Assembly: GCA_963745665.1 (NCBI GenBank)
Contig: CAVUYE010000002.1
Span: 1,302,001 to 1,366,000, forward strand
DNA length: 64,000 bases
Direction of reading: 5' to 3'
Origin: Bog-473 sp963745665
Lineage (GTDB): Bacteria > Actinomycetota > Acidimicrobiia > Acidimicrobiales > RAAP-2
Position 1 is the first letter of the stretch. Every line of letters begins with the position of its first letter. The notes under the pieces are model-generated. The model searched no databases, was not told where the DNA came from, and worked only from the letters and a program-made list of their open reading frames with translations. The position numbers and the translations under genes are program-made. This document shows positions 1-8,788 of the stretch, piece by piece.

Positions 1-459
1 GGCAGCACGGGCAGCTTGCACCTCAATGAGCCGGTCATCGGCATGGTGCCCACTCACGACGGGGGCGGCTACTGGCTGATCGCGTCGGACGGCGGGCTCT
101 TCGCCTTCGGCGACGCCGGGTTCCATGGGTCGCTCGGCTCCACGCCGCCGCCGACCGCCATTGTGGGCGTGGCGCCCACGCCCGACGGCGGCGGCTACTG
201 GATGCTCGAGGCCAACGGCACGCCGCACGCCTTCGGCGACGCCCCCCCGGTCGCGCTCTCGGCCGCCTCGCCGGGGCTCGCGACCCTGCAGAGCCCCATG
301 AGCGGGCTCATCCCCGACTTCAGCGGGCACGGGTTCGACGCGGTCAACGCCAGCGGCCAGGCCTTCGCCTACGGCGACGCGCCCTACTTCGGGGACATCA
401 CCACCGCCGTGCCCGGCTACTCAGGCCATGCCGTCGGCATCGCCGCCACCCCGGGCTGA
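1..459 (+). CDS. C-terminal end of a secreted GYWL-repeat protein (5' partial)
   Basis: The reading frame is open from base 1 and stops at 459, so only the last ~150 residues are present. It holds about three degenerate repeats of the type D-G-G-G-Y-W-L-I-A-S-D-G-G-L-F-A-F-G-D-A, with a Gly-Asp-Ala step and an aromatic pair in each. The same repeat forms the C-terminus of the protein at 47937-50147. Such repeats are common in large exported proteins of Acidimicrobiia; their ligand is unknown to me. A TTG at 16 could be read as a start, but the repeat pattern continues upstream of it, so the gene begins outside the window. Confidence 0.75.
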   Translation, partial: GSTGSLHLNEPVIGMVPTHDGGGYWLIASDGGLFAFGDAGFHGSLGSTPPPTAIVGVAPTPDGGGYWMLEANGTPHAFGDAPPVALSAASPGLATLQSPMSGLIPDFSGHGFDAVNASGQAFAYGDAPYFGDITTAVPGYSGHAVGIAATPG

Positions 460-464
460 GCCGG

Positions 465-1202
465 TCACCCGGCCGTTTCCGTCACCGCGGAAAGCCGCGG
501 GAACCGCCGCAGGCTCCCGAGAGGGCCCAGTCGCCCGGCGTCCACGCCGTGGTCCGCCGCGCCGAGCAGGCGCAGATCACCGCGGCTGTTGCCGTAGGCC
601 CACAACACCGGCTGCTCGCCACCGTTGCTCGACAGCAGGCCGCGGGCGCGCAGGTGGACGACCAGCCGGGCGTACTTCTCCGCTCCTCGGCAGTTTTTCC
701 CCTCGTAGCCTCCGGTGAGCAGCCCGCCCCCACCGACGGCCAGGCGCGTGGCCACGACCCCGTCGACGCCCAGCTCCTCACCCGCCGGGCTGACATAGCA
801 CTCGGGCGACGCCGACACGATGACCGTGTAGTGCCCCTGGCGTTGGTGCCACTCGAGCCGGCGGCGGGTGTCGGCGCGCAGATGCCGCTGCAGGTGGCGG
901 TGGGCGAAGACGTCCGAGCGACGGTTGACCTCGGTCACGGACAGGCCGCCGAGCAGGCGCGTGAACAGCTTCTCCTTGACCTCGTCGGCGGCCGTGCCGC
1001 CGGTGATGGCGGCACGGATGAGCGCGGGGGAGAGGCGCAGGACGGCGCGCAGCACGGGCCAGACGCCGCGCAGGCTGACGAGGAACGGGAACACGCTGCC
1101 GCGGTGGGTCAGTGTGCCGTCGAAGTCGAAGGCGGCGACCACGGTCGGCCGGACCGGCGGCTCCTGCCCGCCGGTGGTGTCGTCAGTCGAGCGCAGCGCC
1201 AC
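465..1202 (-). CDS. HAD-superfamily (IB) phosphatase
   Basis: Predicted soluble phosphohydrolase of the HAD-IB group (SerB/acyl-phosphatase-like). Motif I is D-F-D-G-T-L-T near residue 27, with the nucleophile and general-acid aspartates both present. Motif II is the V-S-A-S-P-E segment and motif IV is G-N-S-R-G-D near residue 206. About 245 aa, normal for the group; the substrate cannot be deduced. I chose the GTG at 1202 because GGGAGGT lies nine bases ahead of it; a TTG at 1223 would add seven residues. It overlaps the end of the crotonase gene, which suggests co-transcription. Confidence 0.8.
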   Translation of the reverse strand: MALRSTDDTTGGQEPPVRPTVVAAFDFDGTLTHRGSVFPFLVSLRGVWPVLRAVLRLSPALIRAAITGGTAADEVKEKLFTRLLGGLSVTEVNRRSDVFAHRHLQRHLRADTRRRLEWHQRQGHYTVIVSASPECYVSPAGEELGVDGVVATRLAVGGGGLLTGGYEGKNCRGAEKYARLVVHLRARGLLSSNGGEQPVLWAYGNSRGDLRLLGAADHGVDAGRLGPLGSLRRFPRLSAVTETAG

Positions 1203-2010
1203 GACGGCCGGCACCTCCCGCAAAGCGCAGCGCCCCTTGGAGCGTCTCCCCGCTGCTGACGACGGCGCGCCCCCGGCGGGCCTCCCCGACGGCGGCCTCC
1301 TCCTCGCTCAGGCCCCACTGCTCGAGCGCGCTCATGCGGTCCGAGCGCAGGCAGGTCTGGGGCAGCGCGGCCAGCTGGTGCGCCAACGCGACGGCGGCGG
1401 TGCGCGCCTCACCCCGGGGGACGACACGGGTGGCCAGCCCCATGGCGAGCGCCTCGTGGGCGTGGACGGCCCGCCCTGTGAGGATGAGGTCCATGGCCCG
1501 GCCGTGCCCGATGAGCCGGGGGAGCCGTACGGTGCCCAGATCGCACAGCGGCACCCCGAAGCGGCGGCAGAACACCCCGAAGATCGCGTCCTCGGCGGCG
1601 ATGCGCAGGTCGCACCACAGCGCCAGCTCGATGCCGCCGGCCACGGCGTAGCCCTCGACGGCGGCGATGACGGGCTTGCCCAGCGTGAGCCGGGTGGGAC
1701 CCATCGGCCCCGGGCCGTCGTCGGGGATGGGCCGGCGGTCACCCTCGGCCACGGCCTTGAGGTCCGCTCCGGCGCAGAACGTCCCGTCCGCCCCGGTCAG
1801 CACGGCCACGGCGCGGTCGTCGTCGCCGTCGAAGGCCTCGAAGACCTCCCGCAGCTGGTCGGCGCAGACGCTGTCCACGGCGTTGCGGCGCTCGGGACGG
1901 TTGATCGTGACGACGGTCACGGGGCCGTCGTGCTCGACGATCAGCGCGTCGGCCCGGTAGGGCCGGTACGACCCGGGCGAGGGCTCGTCTGCCGTGGGCT
2001 CGGGACTCAC
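1183..2010 (-). CDS. Enoyl-CoA hydratase/isomerase (crotonase) family protein
   Basis: Crotonase fold, about 275 aa. Visible blocks are N-R-P-E-R-R-N-A-V, the first oxyanion-hole segment G-T-F-C-A-G-A-D-L-K and the second, Y-A-V-A-G-G-I-E-L-A-L. The two catalytic glutamates of classical hydratases are not obvious: the first position reads around C-D-L-G. The exact reaction (hydration, isomerisation or hydrolysis of an acyl-CoA) is therefore open. The frame is open to 2121, but the GTG at 2010 precedes the first conserved strand by a sensible ~20 residues. Overlaps the downstream HAD gene by 20 bases. Confidence 0.82.
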   Translation of the reverse strand: MSPEPTADEPSPGSYRPYRADALIVEHDGPVTVVTINRPERRNAVDSVCADQLREVFEAFDGDDDRAVAVLTGADGTFCAGADLKAVAEGDRRPIPDDGPGPMGPTRLTLGKPVIAAVEGYAVAGGIELALWCDLRIAAEDAIFGVFCRRFGVPLCDLGTVRLPRLIGHGRAMDLILTGRAVHAHEALAMGLATRVVPRGEARTAAVALAHQLAALPQTCLRSDRMSALEQWGLSEEEAAVGEARRGRAVVSSGETLQGALRFAGGAGRRGAALD

Positions 2011-2199
2011 GCAGGCATTCTCGCACGGCCCAGGGGGGTGCCCGCACCGCCGGTTGGCGCTGGTTCCCAGGTGAAGGGGCCTTTTCGGGGTTCGGAGCCT
2101 CGCGAGGGGAAATATGACCAATCATGTCGACAATTGGTGGAGCAGCCGGTAAGGTCACTGTCCGCATCAACTGACCTTCACGATTTCAGGAGGAGCACA

Positions 2200-2835
2200 A
2201 TGGCAGTTCGACTCGGGGACACCGCTCCCGACTTCACGGCGGACACCACCGAAGGCACCATCAACTTCCACGACTGGCTGGGCGACAGCTGGGGGATCCT
2301 CTTCTCCCACCCCAAGGACTTCACGCCCGTCTGCACGACCGAGCTCGGTGCCTTCTCCAAGGCCAAGCCCGAGTTCGACAAGCGCAACGCCAAGCTGATC
2401 GGCCTCTCGGTCGACTCGGTCGAGTCCCACAAAGGCTGGGCCGGCGACATCGAGGAGACGCAGGGCTCGGCCCTCTCCTTCCCGCTGATCGGCGACGAGG
2501 ACCGCAAGGTGGCGGACCTCTACGACATGATCCACCCCAACGCGAATGACACGCTGACGGTGCGCTCGGTGTTCATCATCGGGCCCGACAAGAAGGTCAA
2601 GCTGACGCTGACCTACCCCGCCTCGACGGGCCGCAACGTGGACGAGATCCTCCGCGTGCTCGACTCGTTGCAGCTGACGGCCGACTACAAGGTGGCCACA
2701 CCGGTCAACTGGAAAGAGGGTGAGGACGTCATCATCGTCCCGGCCGTGAGCGACGACGAGGCCAAGGACCGCTTCCCCAAGGGCTGGAAGGCCCTGAAGC
2801 CCTACCTGCGGGTGACGCCCCAGCCCAACCGCTGA
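2200..2835 (+). CDS. 1-Cys peroxiredoxin (Prx6 class)
   Basis: Thiol peroxidase reducing H2O2 or alkyl hydroperoxides in the cytoplasm. The peroxidatic cysteine is Cys45 in D-F-T-P-V-C-T-T-E-L, and the long C-terminal domain (211 aa total) is typical of Prx6 enzymes. No resolving cysteine is evident. The start is fixed by AGGAGG at 2188-2193, six bases before ATG 2200; the frame extends far upstream, but that part has antisense-shadow composition. It is followed by a strong hairpin at 2874-2904, so it is probably monocistronic. AT-rich sequence around 2110-2170 is the likely promoter region, without a clear consensus. Confidence 0.93.
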   Translation: MAVRLGDTAPDFTADTTEGTINFHDWLGDSWGILFSHPKDFTPVCTTELGAFSKAKPEFDKRNAKLIGLSVDSVESHKGWAGDIEETQGSALSFPLIGDEDRKVADLYDMIHPNANDTLTVRSVFIIGPDKKVKLTLTYPASTGRNVDEILRVLDSLQLTADYKVATPVNWKEGEDVIIVPAVSDDEAKDRFPKGWKALKPYLRVTPQPNR

Positions 2836-2873
2836 GGACACCTGCTCGCCCGGGACGCCGGGCGTGAACCGCG

Positions 2874-2904
2874 GCATGTGCCGGCCCTCGTGGCCGGCAC
2901 ATGC
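2874..2904 (+). terminator. Hairpin terminator after peroxiredoxin
   Basis: Perfect inverted repeat with 13-base arms (2874-2886 and 2892-2904, GCATGTGCCGGCC) and a 5-base loop, 38 bases after the peroxiredoxin stop. There is no T-run, as is common for actinobacterial terminators. Confidence 0.7.
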
Positions 2905-3099
2905 GCGTCCGGGCGACCGTCGCCCCGGGCGCGTGTCCACCAGAGACGAGACGGTCCGCGCCGCGGACGGTGCGAGCATCGAGGCCTTCTGCGCCGTCCC
3001 GGAAGCCGGGTCGGGCCCGGTGGGCTGTCACACCGGGCGGGAAGACTCCACCCGAGCGCCGGCGCTTCCCCTGCCCGGTCGCGGAAGGAGCGGACAGAG

Positions 3100-3699
3100 A
3101 TGGCAGAACCCGATGTCTTCCAGATGGCCGATCGGGCGCTGTCCCGCCTGGTGGCCCGGATCGCGCCCGAGCAGTGGGAGATAGTCCTGCCGGCGAACTT
3201 CACGACCCGCGCCCGGCCGGAGCCGCCCTCACTCCGCACGCTCGTGAACTACCACGCCTATGACGACGCCTGGGTACCCGACATGCTGGCCGGGTTGACC
3301 ATGGACGAGGCGGGCTCGGACAAATTCGACGGGGACCTGCTGGGGGAGGATCCGGGGGCGAGCTTCACGGCCATCGTGGACCGGGCCTGCGCGGCGGCCG
3401 CGGCCGTGACGGATCTGGACGCCACGGCGCACCTGTCGTTCGGCGACTACTCCGTCCGCGAGTACTTCTGGCAGATCAACCAGTTCCGGGCGTTGCGCAC
3501 CCACGACATCGCCTGCGTGATCGGCGTGGATCCGGACCTCCCGGCAGACCTGGTGCAGGGCATCTGGGACGAGGTGAGCCCGCGTGCCGAGGAGTGGCGC
3601 ACCATCGGCGTCTACCCCGCTGCTGTCCCCGTTCCGGACGACGCGCCCCTGCTGCATCGTCTCCTCGGTCTCACGGGCCGGCAGCCCGACGCCGCGTGA
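3100..3699 (+). CDS. TIGR03086/MDMPI-like (DinB-fold) protein
   Basis: 199-aa protein resembling the actinobacterial TIGR03086 / mycothiol-dependent maleylpyruvate isomerase N-terminal group: an all-helical DinB-like fold with a conserved internal R-T-H-D helix (L-R-T-H-D-I-A). I cannot assign a substrate. The start ATG 3100 follows GGAAGGAG (3083-3090). The frame continues upstream without stops to about 2878, but that stretch is the terminator region and looks non-coding. Members often act in thiol-dependent detoxification, which would fit next to a peroxiredoxin; that link is inference. Confidence 0.6.
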   Translation: MAEPDVFQMADRALSRLVARIAPEQWEIVLPANFTTRARPEPPSLRTLVNYHAYDDAWVPDMLAGLTMDEAGSDKFDGDLLGEDPGASFTAIVDRACAAAAAVTDLDATAHLSFGDYSVREYFWQINQFRALRTHDIACVIGVDPDLPADLVQGIWDEVSPRAEEWRTIGVYPAAVPVPDDAPLLHRLLGLTGRQPDAA

Positions 3700-3708
3700 T
3701 GCCGTTGG

Positions 3709-5502
3709 TCAGGCCGAGGGGGGCACCAGCTCGTCGCGCAGCTCCCGCTTGAGCACCTTGCCCTGTGGGTTGCGCGGCAGGGGCTCGGAGCGGAACCAGA
3801 TGTAGGTCGGCACCATGAAGCCGGCCAGGCGGGCCTTGACGTGGAGCCGGAGCTCGTCCGCCGTCACCTTGGCTCCCGGGCGCAGGACGACGACGGCCCC
3901 GACCTCCTCGCCGAGGGTGGGATGGGGCACGCCGATCACGGCGCAATCGGCCACGGCTGGGTGCTCGAAAAGGGCGGCCTCGACCTGCACGGAGTACACG
4001 TTCTCGCCGCCCCGGATGATCATGTCCTTGGCCCGGTCGACGATGTAGATGAAGTTGTCCTCGTCGAGCTGCGCCACGTCGCCGGTGTGCAGCCAGCCCC
4101 GGGTGAACGTCTTGGCCGTTTCCTCGGGGCGGTTCCAGTAGCCGCGCACCACGTTGGGCCCCTTGATCCACAGCTCGCCCCGCACGTCGGGCCCGCGGGG
4201 GATGGTGCGGTCGGGCTCGTCACCGGAGAAGTCCTCGGGCACCACCGCCACGTCGCAGACCGGAACGGGGGGGCCGACGCTGTCCGGCTTGGCCACGTAG
4301 TCGCCCCCGGAGTTCATGGAGGTGACCGACGATGTCTCCGTCAGCCCGTAGCCGTTGGAGGGCTGCCCGATGGGCCAGGCGGCGCGGATGCGGCGCACGA
4401 GGTCGGGTGGCGCCGGCGCACCGCCGTAGGAGACACCCCGGATGGAGGAGGTGTCGTACTTGGAGAAGTTGGGCGAGTCGAGCACCTGCATGACCATGGC
4501 CGGCACCCCGCCGAACGTGCCGATCCTCTCCCGCTCGATGAGCTCGAGCGCCCGATCGGGCTCGAAGTGGTGCATCATCACGAGCTTCCCTCCGGCGGCC
4601 AGGTTGGAGACCATGACGGAGTGGCAGCCGGTGGCGTGAAAGAGCGGCACGGAGAGGAGGAAGGCCGCCTGCGTCTTCTCACCGGTCGACACGAGCGGGG
4701 AGCCGAACCGGGTGGCGCCGCGGGTGTTGATGAAGAAGAGGCTCATCAGGTTCGTGCCCATGTTGCGATGGGTGCCGACGGCACCCTTGGGACGGCCGGT
4801 TGTGCCCGAAGTGTAGAAGATGGTGGCGTCGTCCTCGGGATCGATGGTGAGGTCGGGCGGCGTGGCGGCCTCGTCCACGGGGCCGAGCGCGAGGGCGAAG
4901 GGCCATTCGGGCACCGGCGCCCGGCCACCCGGGGGCTCGTAGACGGCCGGGGGCGCCTTGGGCTCGGTCCGGTGCTCGTCGGCCACGATCAACGCGCCGA
5001 GGTCCGACAGCCCTCCGAGGAAGGGGCGGACCCGCTCGGCCCGCTCGGTGTCGACGAAGGCCACCTTGGAGCCCGAGTCCTCGAGCCCGTAGCGCAGCTC
5101 CTCGCCGCTCCACCATGCGTTGAGGGGGACGACGATGGCGCCGGCCAGGGTGGCGCCCCAGAACGCCATGACCCACTCCGGAAGGTTGCGCATGATGATG
5201 GCGACACGATCGCCCTGCTGAATCCCGAAGGTGTCGCGCAGGCGGTGCGCCAGCGTGCAGGCGATGCGGTAATGCTCGGCGAAGGTCGTCCGCTCGTCCT
5301 CGTAGACGAGGAAGACGGCGTCGCCGTGACCGAGCGACATGTCCATGATGGCGCGCAGCGAGGGCGGCGCGTGCTTCCAGGTCCGCGTGGGCACGCCACG
5401 GATGGTCAGTTCCTCCATCTCGAAGAGCTGGTCGGGCGCGGTCAGCTGCTCGTTGGCCTCGGCGATGGAAATGGACGGCGCGTCCTTGCCGGTGGTGCTC
5501 AC
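3709..5502 (-). CDS. AMP-dependent acyl-CoA synthetase/ligase
   Basis: Adenylate-forming enzyme activating a carboxylic acid (probably fatty acid) to acyl-CoA, 597 aa. Landmarks: P-loop-like Y-T-S-G-T-T-G-R-P-K-G at 230-240, G-Y-G-L-T-E at 384-389, hinge-region T-G-D at 473-475 and the catalytic C-terminal lysine in N-P-Q-G-K near residue 582. All are intact. Its ATG overlaps the stop of orn by four bases (ATGA), so the two are translationally coupled. A link to the crotonase and WS/DGAT genes nearby (lipid metabolism) is plausible but not shown by the sequence. Confidence 0.9.
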   Translation of the reverse strand: MSTTGKDAPSISIAEANEQLTAPDQLFEMEELTIRGVPTRTWKHAPPSLRAIMDMSLGHGDAVFLVYEDERTTFAEHYRIACTLAHRLRDTFGIQQGDRVAIIMRNLPEWVMAFWGATLAGAIVVPLNAWWSGEELRYGLEDSGSKVAFVDTERAERVRPFLGGLSDLGALIVADEHRTEPKAPPAVYEPPGGRAPVPEWPFALALGPVDEAATPPDLTIDPEDDATIFYTSGTTGRPKGAVGTHRNMGTNLMSLFFINTRGATRFGSPLVSTGEKTQAAFLLSVPLFHATGCHSVMVSNLAAGGKLVMMHHFEPDRALELIERERIGTFGGVPAMVMQVLDSPNFSKYDTSSIRGVSYGGAPAPPDLVRRIRAAWPIGQPSNGYGLTETSSVTSMNSGGDYVAKPDSVGPPVPVCDVAVVPEDFSGDEPDRTIPRGPDVRGELWIKGPNVVRGYWNRPEETAKTFTRGWLHTGDVAQLDEDNFIYIVDRAKDMIIRGGENVYSVQVEAALFEHPAVADCAVIGVPHPTLGEEVGAVVVLRPGAKVTADELRLHVKARLAGFMVPTYIWFRSEPLPRNPQGKVLKRELRDELVPPSA

Positions 5503-6059
5503 AAACTCTCCTTCTCGGTGGCCGGGACGCGGTCGAAGATCGCCGTCCGGTAGTAGGCCAGCTCCGCCACGGACTCCCGGATGTCCTGCAGCGCCCGGTG
5601 CCCCCCTTTTTTTTCGGGAGCCGCTTTGTAGACCTCGGGCAGCCAGCGCCGGCAGAGCTCCTTGATGGTGGACACGTCGACGGAGCGGTAATTGAGGAAC
5701 TTCTCGATCTCGGGCAGCTGGTCGGCCAGGAAGCGGCGGTCCGTCCCGATGGAGTTCCCGGCCAGGGGGACGATCCGGGCCTCGGGGATGTGCGACTTGA
5801 GGAAGGCCAGGGTCCGGGCCCCCGCGTCGGCCAGGGTAAGCGTCGAAGCCTCCATCGCCGCCAGCAGGCCCGAACGTGTGTGCATGGTGCGCACGAAGTC
5901 GTCCATGTCGACCAGCTGCGCCGGCGAGGCGTGCACCACCAGGTCGGGCCCCTCTGCGACGAGCCCGAGGTCGTCATCGGTGATGAGGCAGGCGATCTCC
6001 ACGATGGTGTGGCGCGACGGCTCGAGCCCCGTCATCTCGAGATCGATCCAGGCCAGCAT
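5499..6059 (-). CDS. orn: Oligoribonuclease
   Basis: DEDDh 3'-5' exoribonuclease that degrades 2-5-mer RNAs and pGpG, completing mRNA turnover and c-di-GMP breakdown. Motif I is W-I-D-L-E-M-T-G-L near residue 4, motif II is G-N-S-I-G-T-D, and motif III is H-R-A-L-Q-D-I. Length 186 aa, as in other actinobacteria. The ATG at 6059 starts exactly at the family N-terminus M-L-A-W-I-D. It is transcribed divergently from dut (65 bases apart) and leads into the acyl-CoA ligase gene through an ATGA overlap. Confidence 0.95.
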   Translation of the reverse strand: MLAWIDLEMTGLEPSRHTIVEIACLITDDDLGLVAEGPDLVVHASPAQLVDMDDFVRTMHTRSGLLAAMEASTLTLADAGARTLAFLKSHIPEARIVPLAGNSIGTDRRFLADQLPEIEKFLNYRSVDVSTIKELCRRWLPEVYKAAPEKKGGHRALQDIRESVAELAYYRTAIFDRVPATEKESL

Positions 6060-6124
6060 GCGCGGGCATGCTACCGGCCGGTGTGCAGCAGGGAGGCTGG
6101 TGGCGGTCCTTGTAATGTCCGGCG

Positions 6125-6568
6125 ATGCTCCCCGTGCCCCTCCAGCAGCTCGATCCTGAGCTGCCACGCCCCGGCTACGCCCGGGAGGGCGATGCCGGCG
6201 CAGACCTGCTCGCCACCACGGACGTCTCGCTACGGTGCCGGGGCGGCCGGGCCGTGGTCCCCACGGGAATCGCCGTCGCCATCCCGGCCGGGTACGCCGG
6301 CCTTGTGCTGCCGCGGAGCGGGCTGGCCGCCCGCCACGGCCTGACCTGTCTCAACGCCCCCGGCTTGATCGACTCGGGGTACCGGGGGGAGATCGAGGTG
6401 ATCCTGGTGAACCATGACGCCGAGCACGACTACACGGTGCGCCGGGGTGACCGCGTGGCGCAGCTGGTCCTGGTACGGGTGGAGCAGGCGGACTTCCAAA
6501 CGGTGGGCGAGGGTGGGCTGGAGGACTCGCAAAGGGGGAGCGGCGGCTTCGGGCACACGGGTACATGA
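6125..6568 (+). CDS. dut: dUTP diphosphatase (trimeric dUTPase)
   Basis: Hydrolyses dUTP to dUMP and PPi, limiting uracil in DNA and feeding dTMP synthesis. All five motifs of the homotrimeric family are visible over 147 aa: D-A-G-A-D-L (I), P-R-S-G-L-A (II), G-L-I-D-S-G-Y-R-G-E (III, catalytic Asp), R-G-D-R-V-A-Q-L (IV) and the C-terminal R-G-S-G-G-F-G-H-T-G (V), which closes the active site. Stop TGA overlaps an ATG of the next frame (6565), though the next gene more likely starts at 6604. Confidence 0.95.
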   Translation: MLPVPLQQLDPELPRPGYAREGDAGADLLATTDVSLRCRGGRAVVPTGIAVAIPAGYAGLVLPRSGLAARHGLTCLNAPGLIDSGYRGEIEVILVNHDAEHDYTVRRGDRVAQLVLVRVEQADFQTVGEGGLEDSQRGSGGFGHTGT

Positions 6569-6603
6569 CGGGCGGGCGGGGAGACGCTAAGAAGGGGGCC
6601 TTC

Positions 6604-8043
6604 ATGCAATCACTCGTCGGCATGGATGCCGCCTTCCTCTCCCTGGAGACGCCCACGACGCCGATGCACATCGGTGTGGTGCTGGTGCTCGATCCGCCCG
6701 AGGGCACGCGCTCGCTGTTCTCGCCGTCCACCCGCTACGCGCAGATCCGCCGGGTCATTCAGCAACGGCTGCACCTGATCGCGCCGCTGCGACAGCGGGC
6801 CCTCCGGGTGCCCTTCGGGTTGCATCACCCGGTCTGGGTGGACGACCCGGACTTCGACCTCGACGACCACCTGAGCCGGGCCAGCCTGCCCTCGCCCGGA
6901 GGTAAGTCCGAGCTCGATGCCTTCGTGGCCGGGGTCATGAGCCGCCAGCTCGACCCGGACCGACCGCTGTGGGAGATGCACGTGGTCGAAGGGCTCGAGG
7001 GGGAGCGCACCGCCCTGGTGGCCAAGGTGCATCACGCCATCCTCGACGGCGTGAGCGGCGCGTCGGTGCTCGCTGTGTTCTTGGACCTGACGCCGCGGAC
7101 GCGCATCGAGGCGTTGCCGCCGGAGTGGAACCCCGCACCGCTGCCCTCCAACACGCAGATGCTGCGTCACGCCGCCTCGTCACTGGCTCGGCAGCCGGGA
7201 TCGACCCTCAGCGCGTTGCAGGCCGGCGTGGAGGCGGTGGCCGACCTCGGGATGCACAATCGCGAGCTGGCGGGCCGCGGGGAGCAGGCGCCCCCGGGCT
7301 TCTTCGCCGCGCCGCGCACGTCGTTCAACGGCGCCGTGTCGAACCGCAAGCGCTTCGCCCACGTCTCCGTCCCGCTGGAGGACGTGAAGCTCGTGAGCCG
7401 GGAGTTCGAGGCCACGGTGAACGACGTGATCCTCGCCTGCGTCTCCGGGGGGCTGCGCCGCCTGTTGGCCGACCGCCGGGAAGAGGCAGAGGCGTCGCTC
7501 GTGGCGATGGTGCCGGTCTCGTCGCGCGCAGAAGGGGAAACGGAGGAGCTGGGGAACCAGCTGTCGGGCATGCTCGTGTCACTGGCCAGCGACGTCGACG
7601 ACCCTGTGGCCCGGCTCGACGCCATCTCCGAGTCCACCCGGGTGGCCAAGCAGCAGGAGAAGCTGCACGGGGGACGCTTCGTGGGCGACCTGGCCCAGAT
7701 CGCTGTGCCAGCCCTGGCCTCTCGGGTGGCCCGCGCCATGGCCGGCGTCCGCCTCTTCGACAAGATGCGGCCGCCCTTCAACGTCACCGTGTCGAGCGTC
7801 CGGGTGCCCGACGTCCCTCTCTTCCTGGCCGGAAGCCGTGTCGCCGCCACCTACCCGGTCGGTCCCATGGCCGAAGGCATCGGCCTCAACGTGACTGCCT
7901 TCTCGTATCTCGGGCGGGTGTCCTTTGGCCTGCTGGCGTGCCGCCGACTGCTGCCGGAGCTCGACGTAGTGGCGGTGCACATCGACGACGCGCTCGGCGA
8001 GCTGGTGGCCCGCGCGCTCGACGCCCGGGGGGCGACGGCCTAA
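6604..8043 (+). CDS. Wax ester synthase/diacylglycerol acyltransferase (WS/DGAT)
   Basis: 479-aa acyltransferase making triacylglycerol or wax esters from acyl-CoA, a storage-lipid enzyme typical of actinobacteria. The condensation-type active site H-H-A-I-L-D-G lies at residues 143-149; the N-terminal G-M-D-A-A-F-L-S-L-E and the N-D-V-I-L-A segment are also standard. I use ATG 6604, preceded by AAGAAGGGGG, since family members begin a few residues before the M-D-A block; an in-frame ATG at 6565 overlaps the dut stop. A terminator hairpin follows at 8056. Confidence 0.92.
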   Translation: MQSLVGMDAAFLSLETPTTPMHIGVVLVLDPPEGTRSLFSPSTRYAQIRRVIQQRLHLIAPLRQRALRVPFGLHHPVWVDDPDFDLDDHLSRASLPSPGGKSELDAFVAGVMSRQLDPDRPLWEMHVVEGLEGERTALVAKVHHAILDGVSGASVLAVFLDLTPRTRIEALPPEWNPAPLPSNTQMLRHAASSLARQPGSTLSALQAGVEAVADLGMHNRELAGRGEQAPPGFFAAPRTSFNGAVSNRKRFAHVSVPLEDVKLVSREFEATVNDVILACVSGGLRRLLADRREEAEASLVAMVPVSSRAEGETEELGNQLSGMLVSLASDVDDPVARLDAISESTRVAKQQEKLHGGRFVGDLAQIAVPALASRVARAMAGVRLFDKMRPPFNVTVSSVRVPDVPLFLAGSRVAATYPVGPMAEGIGLNVTAFSYLGRVSFGLLACRRLLPELDVVAVHIDDALGELVARALDARGATA

Positions 8044-8055
8044 CGGAGTCTGCGG

Positions 8056-8076
8056 CGGCGGCCGTTCCGGCCGCCG
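8056..8076 (+). terminator. Hairpin terminator after WS/DGAT
   Basis: Perfect 9-base arms (CGGCGGCCG / CGGCCGCCG) with a 3-base loop, starting 13 bases after the stop codon; no T-run. Confidence 0.6.
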
Positions 8077-8157
8077 AGAGGGGGGCGGTGAGGACCGAGT
8101 GCGTTTCCGGCCCACACCGCCCGTTCCTCTGTGGTGACGTCGGGAGCGCAGTGGGGG

Positions 8158-8553
8158 TCAGGAGCCCGGCGTCGACCCGCTGCTCGAGCCTGCGGGCGGG
8201 GCGCCGGCGCCGGAGGGAGCGCCCGATCCGGTCGGGGGTGCTCCCGCGCCGGACTTCGTCCCGCTACCCATGTTCGGGCAGTTCTTGGTCGAACCGGACC
8301 CGGAGTTGGAGCTCGAGCCAGAGCTCGTGCCGGAGCCGGTCGACGAATTCGACGAACCGGTTCCGCTGTTGCCCGAGGCGGCGCTGCCGCTGTTGGAGGT
8401 CGACGAGGGTGTGCTCGTCGAGGAGCTCGAGCCGGAGCCCGTGTTACCGGCGGTGGTGGACGTGGTCGCAGCATTGGCGACCAGCGCGCCGCCGGTGAGG
8501 AGGCCGGAGGTGAGCGCACCGACCGCAAGGACGTTGCGAAGGCGGATCTGCAT
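8158..8553 (-). CDS. Secreted Ser/Gly-rich low-complexity protein
   Basis: 131 aa. A classical signal peptide (M-Q-I-R-L-R-N-V-L-A-V, hydrophobic core, A-N-A cleavage site near residue 28) is followed by a Ser/Thr/Gly/Pro-rich chain with no predicted fold. A single C-P-N-M block sits near the middle. Start ATG 8553 has AAAGGAAA nine bases upstream. No family recognised; it could be a cell-surface spacer or glycosylated exported protein. No operon partner is evident. Confidence 0.6.
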   Translation of the reverse strand: MQIRLRNVLAVGALTSGLLTGGALVANAATTSTTAGNTGSGSSSSTSTPSSTSNSGSAASGNSGTGSSNSSTGSGTSSGSSSNSGSGSTKNCPNMGSGTKSGAGAPPTGSGAPSGAGAPPAGSSSGSTPGS

Positions 8554-8788
8554 GGTTGTCGTTTCCTTTCGTGTGTGAGCGCCGGCCCGTTCGAGCCGGC
8601 AACGCACACCGTGCGCCGCGGATCTGAGTGCAACCGCAGAACGACGTGGGCGGGTCACGGGAGTCACGCGACGAACGCATGACGATTCACAGGAAGCTTC
8701 AGAGCGGACACACAGGCGGCGCGACGGTCCTGTGCAGGGGGGGGCGCAACTCCCTCACAGAGAGCGGGCCGACGACGCCTCCCCCAGG

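Noticed and set aside
868..2199. Upstream extension of the peroxiredoxin frame
   Set aside because: Antisense to the HAD and crotonase genes, and AGGAGG at 2188 fixes the start at ATG 2200.
3841..5553. Long plus-strand frame opposite the acyl-CoA ligase
   Set aside because: High-GC antisense shadow: the minus strand carries complete adenylate-forming motifs and the plus-strand translation has no recognisable domain.
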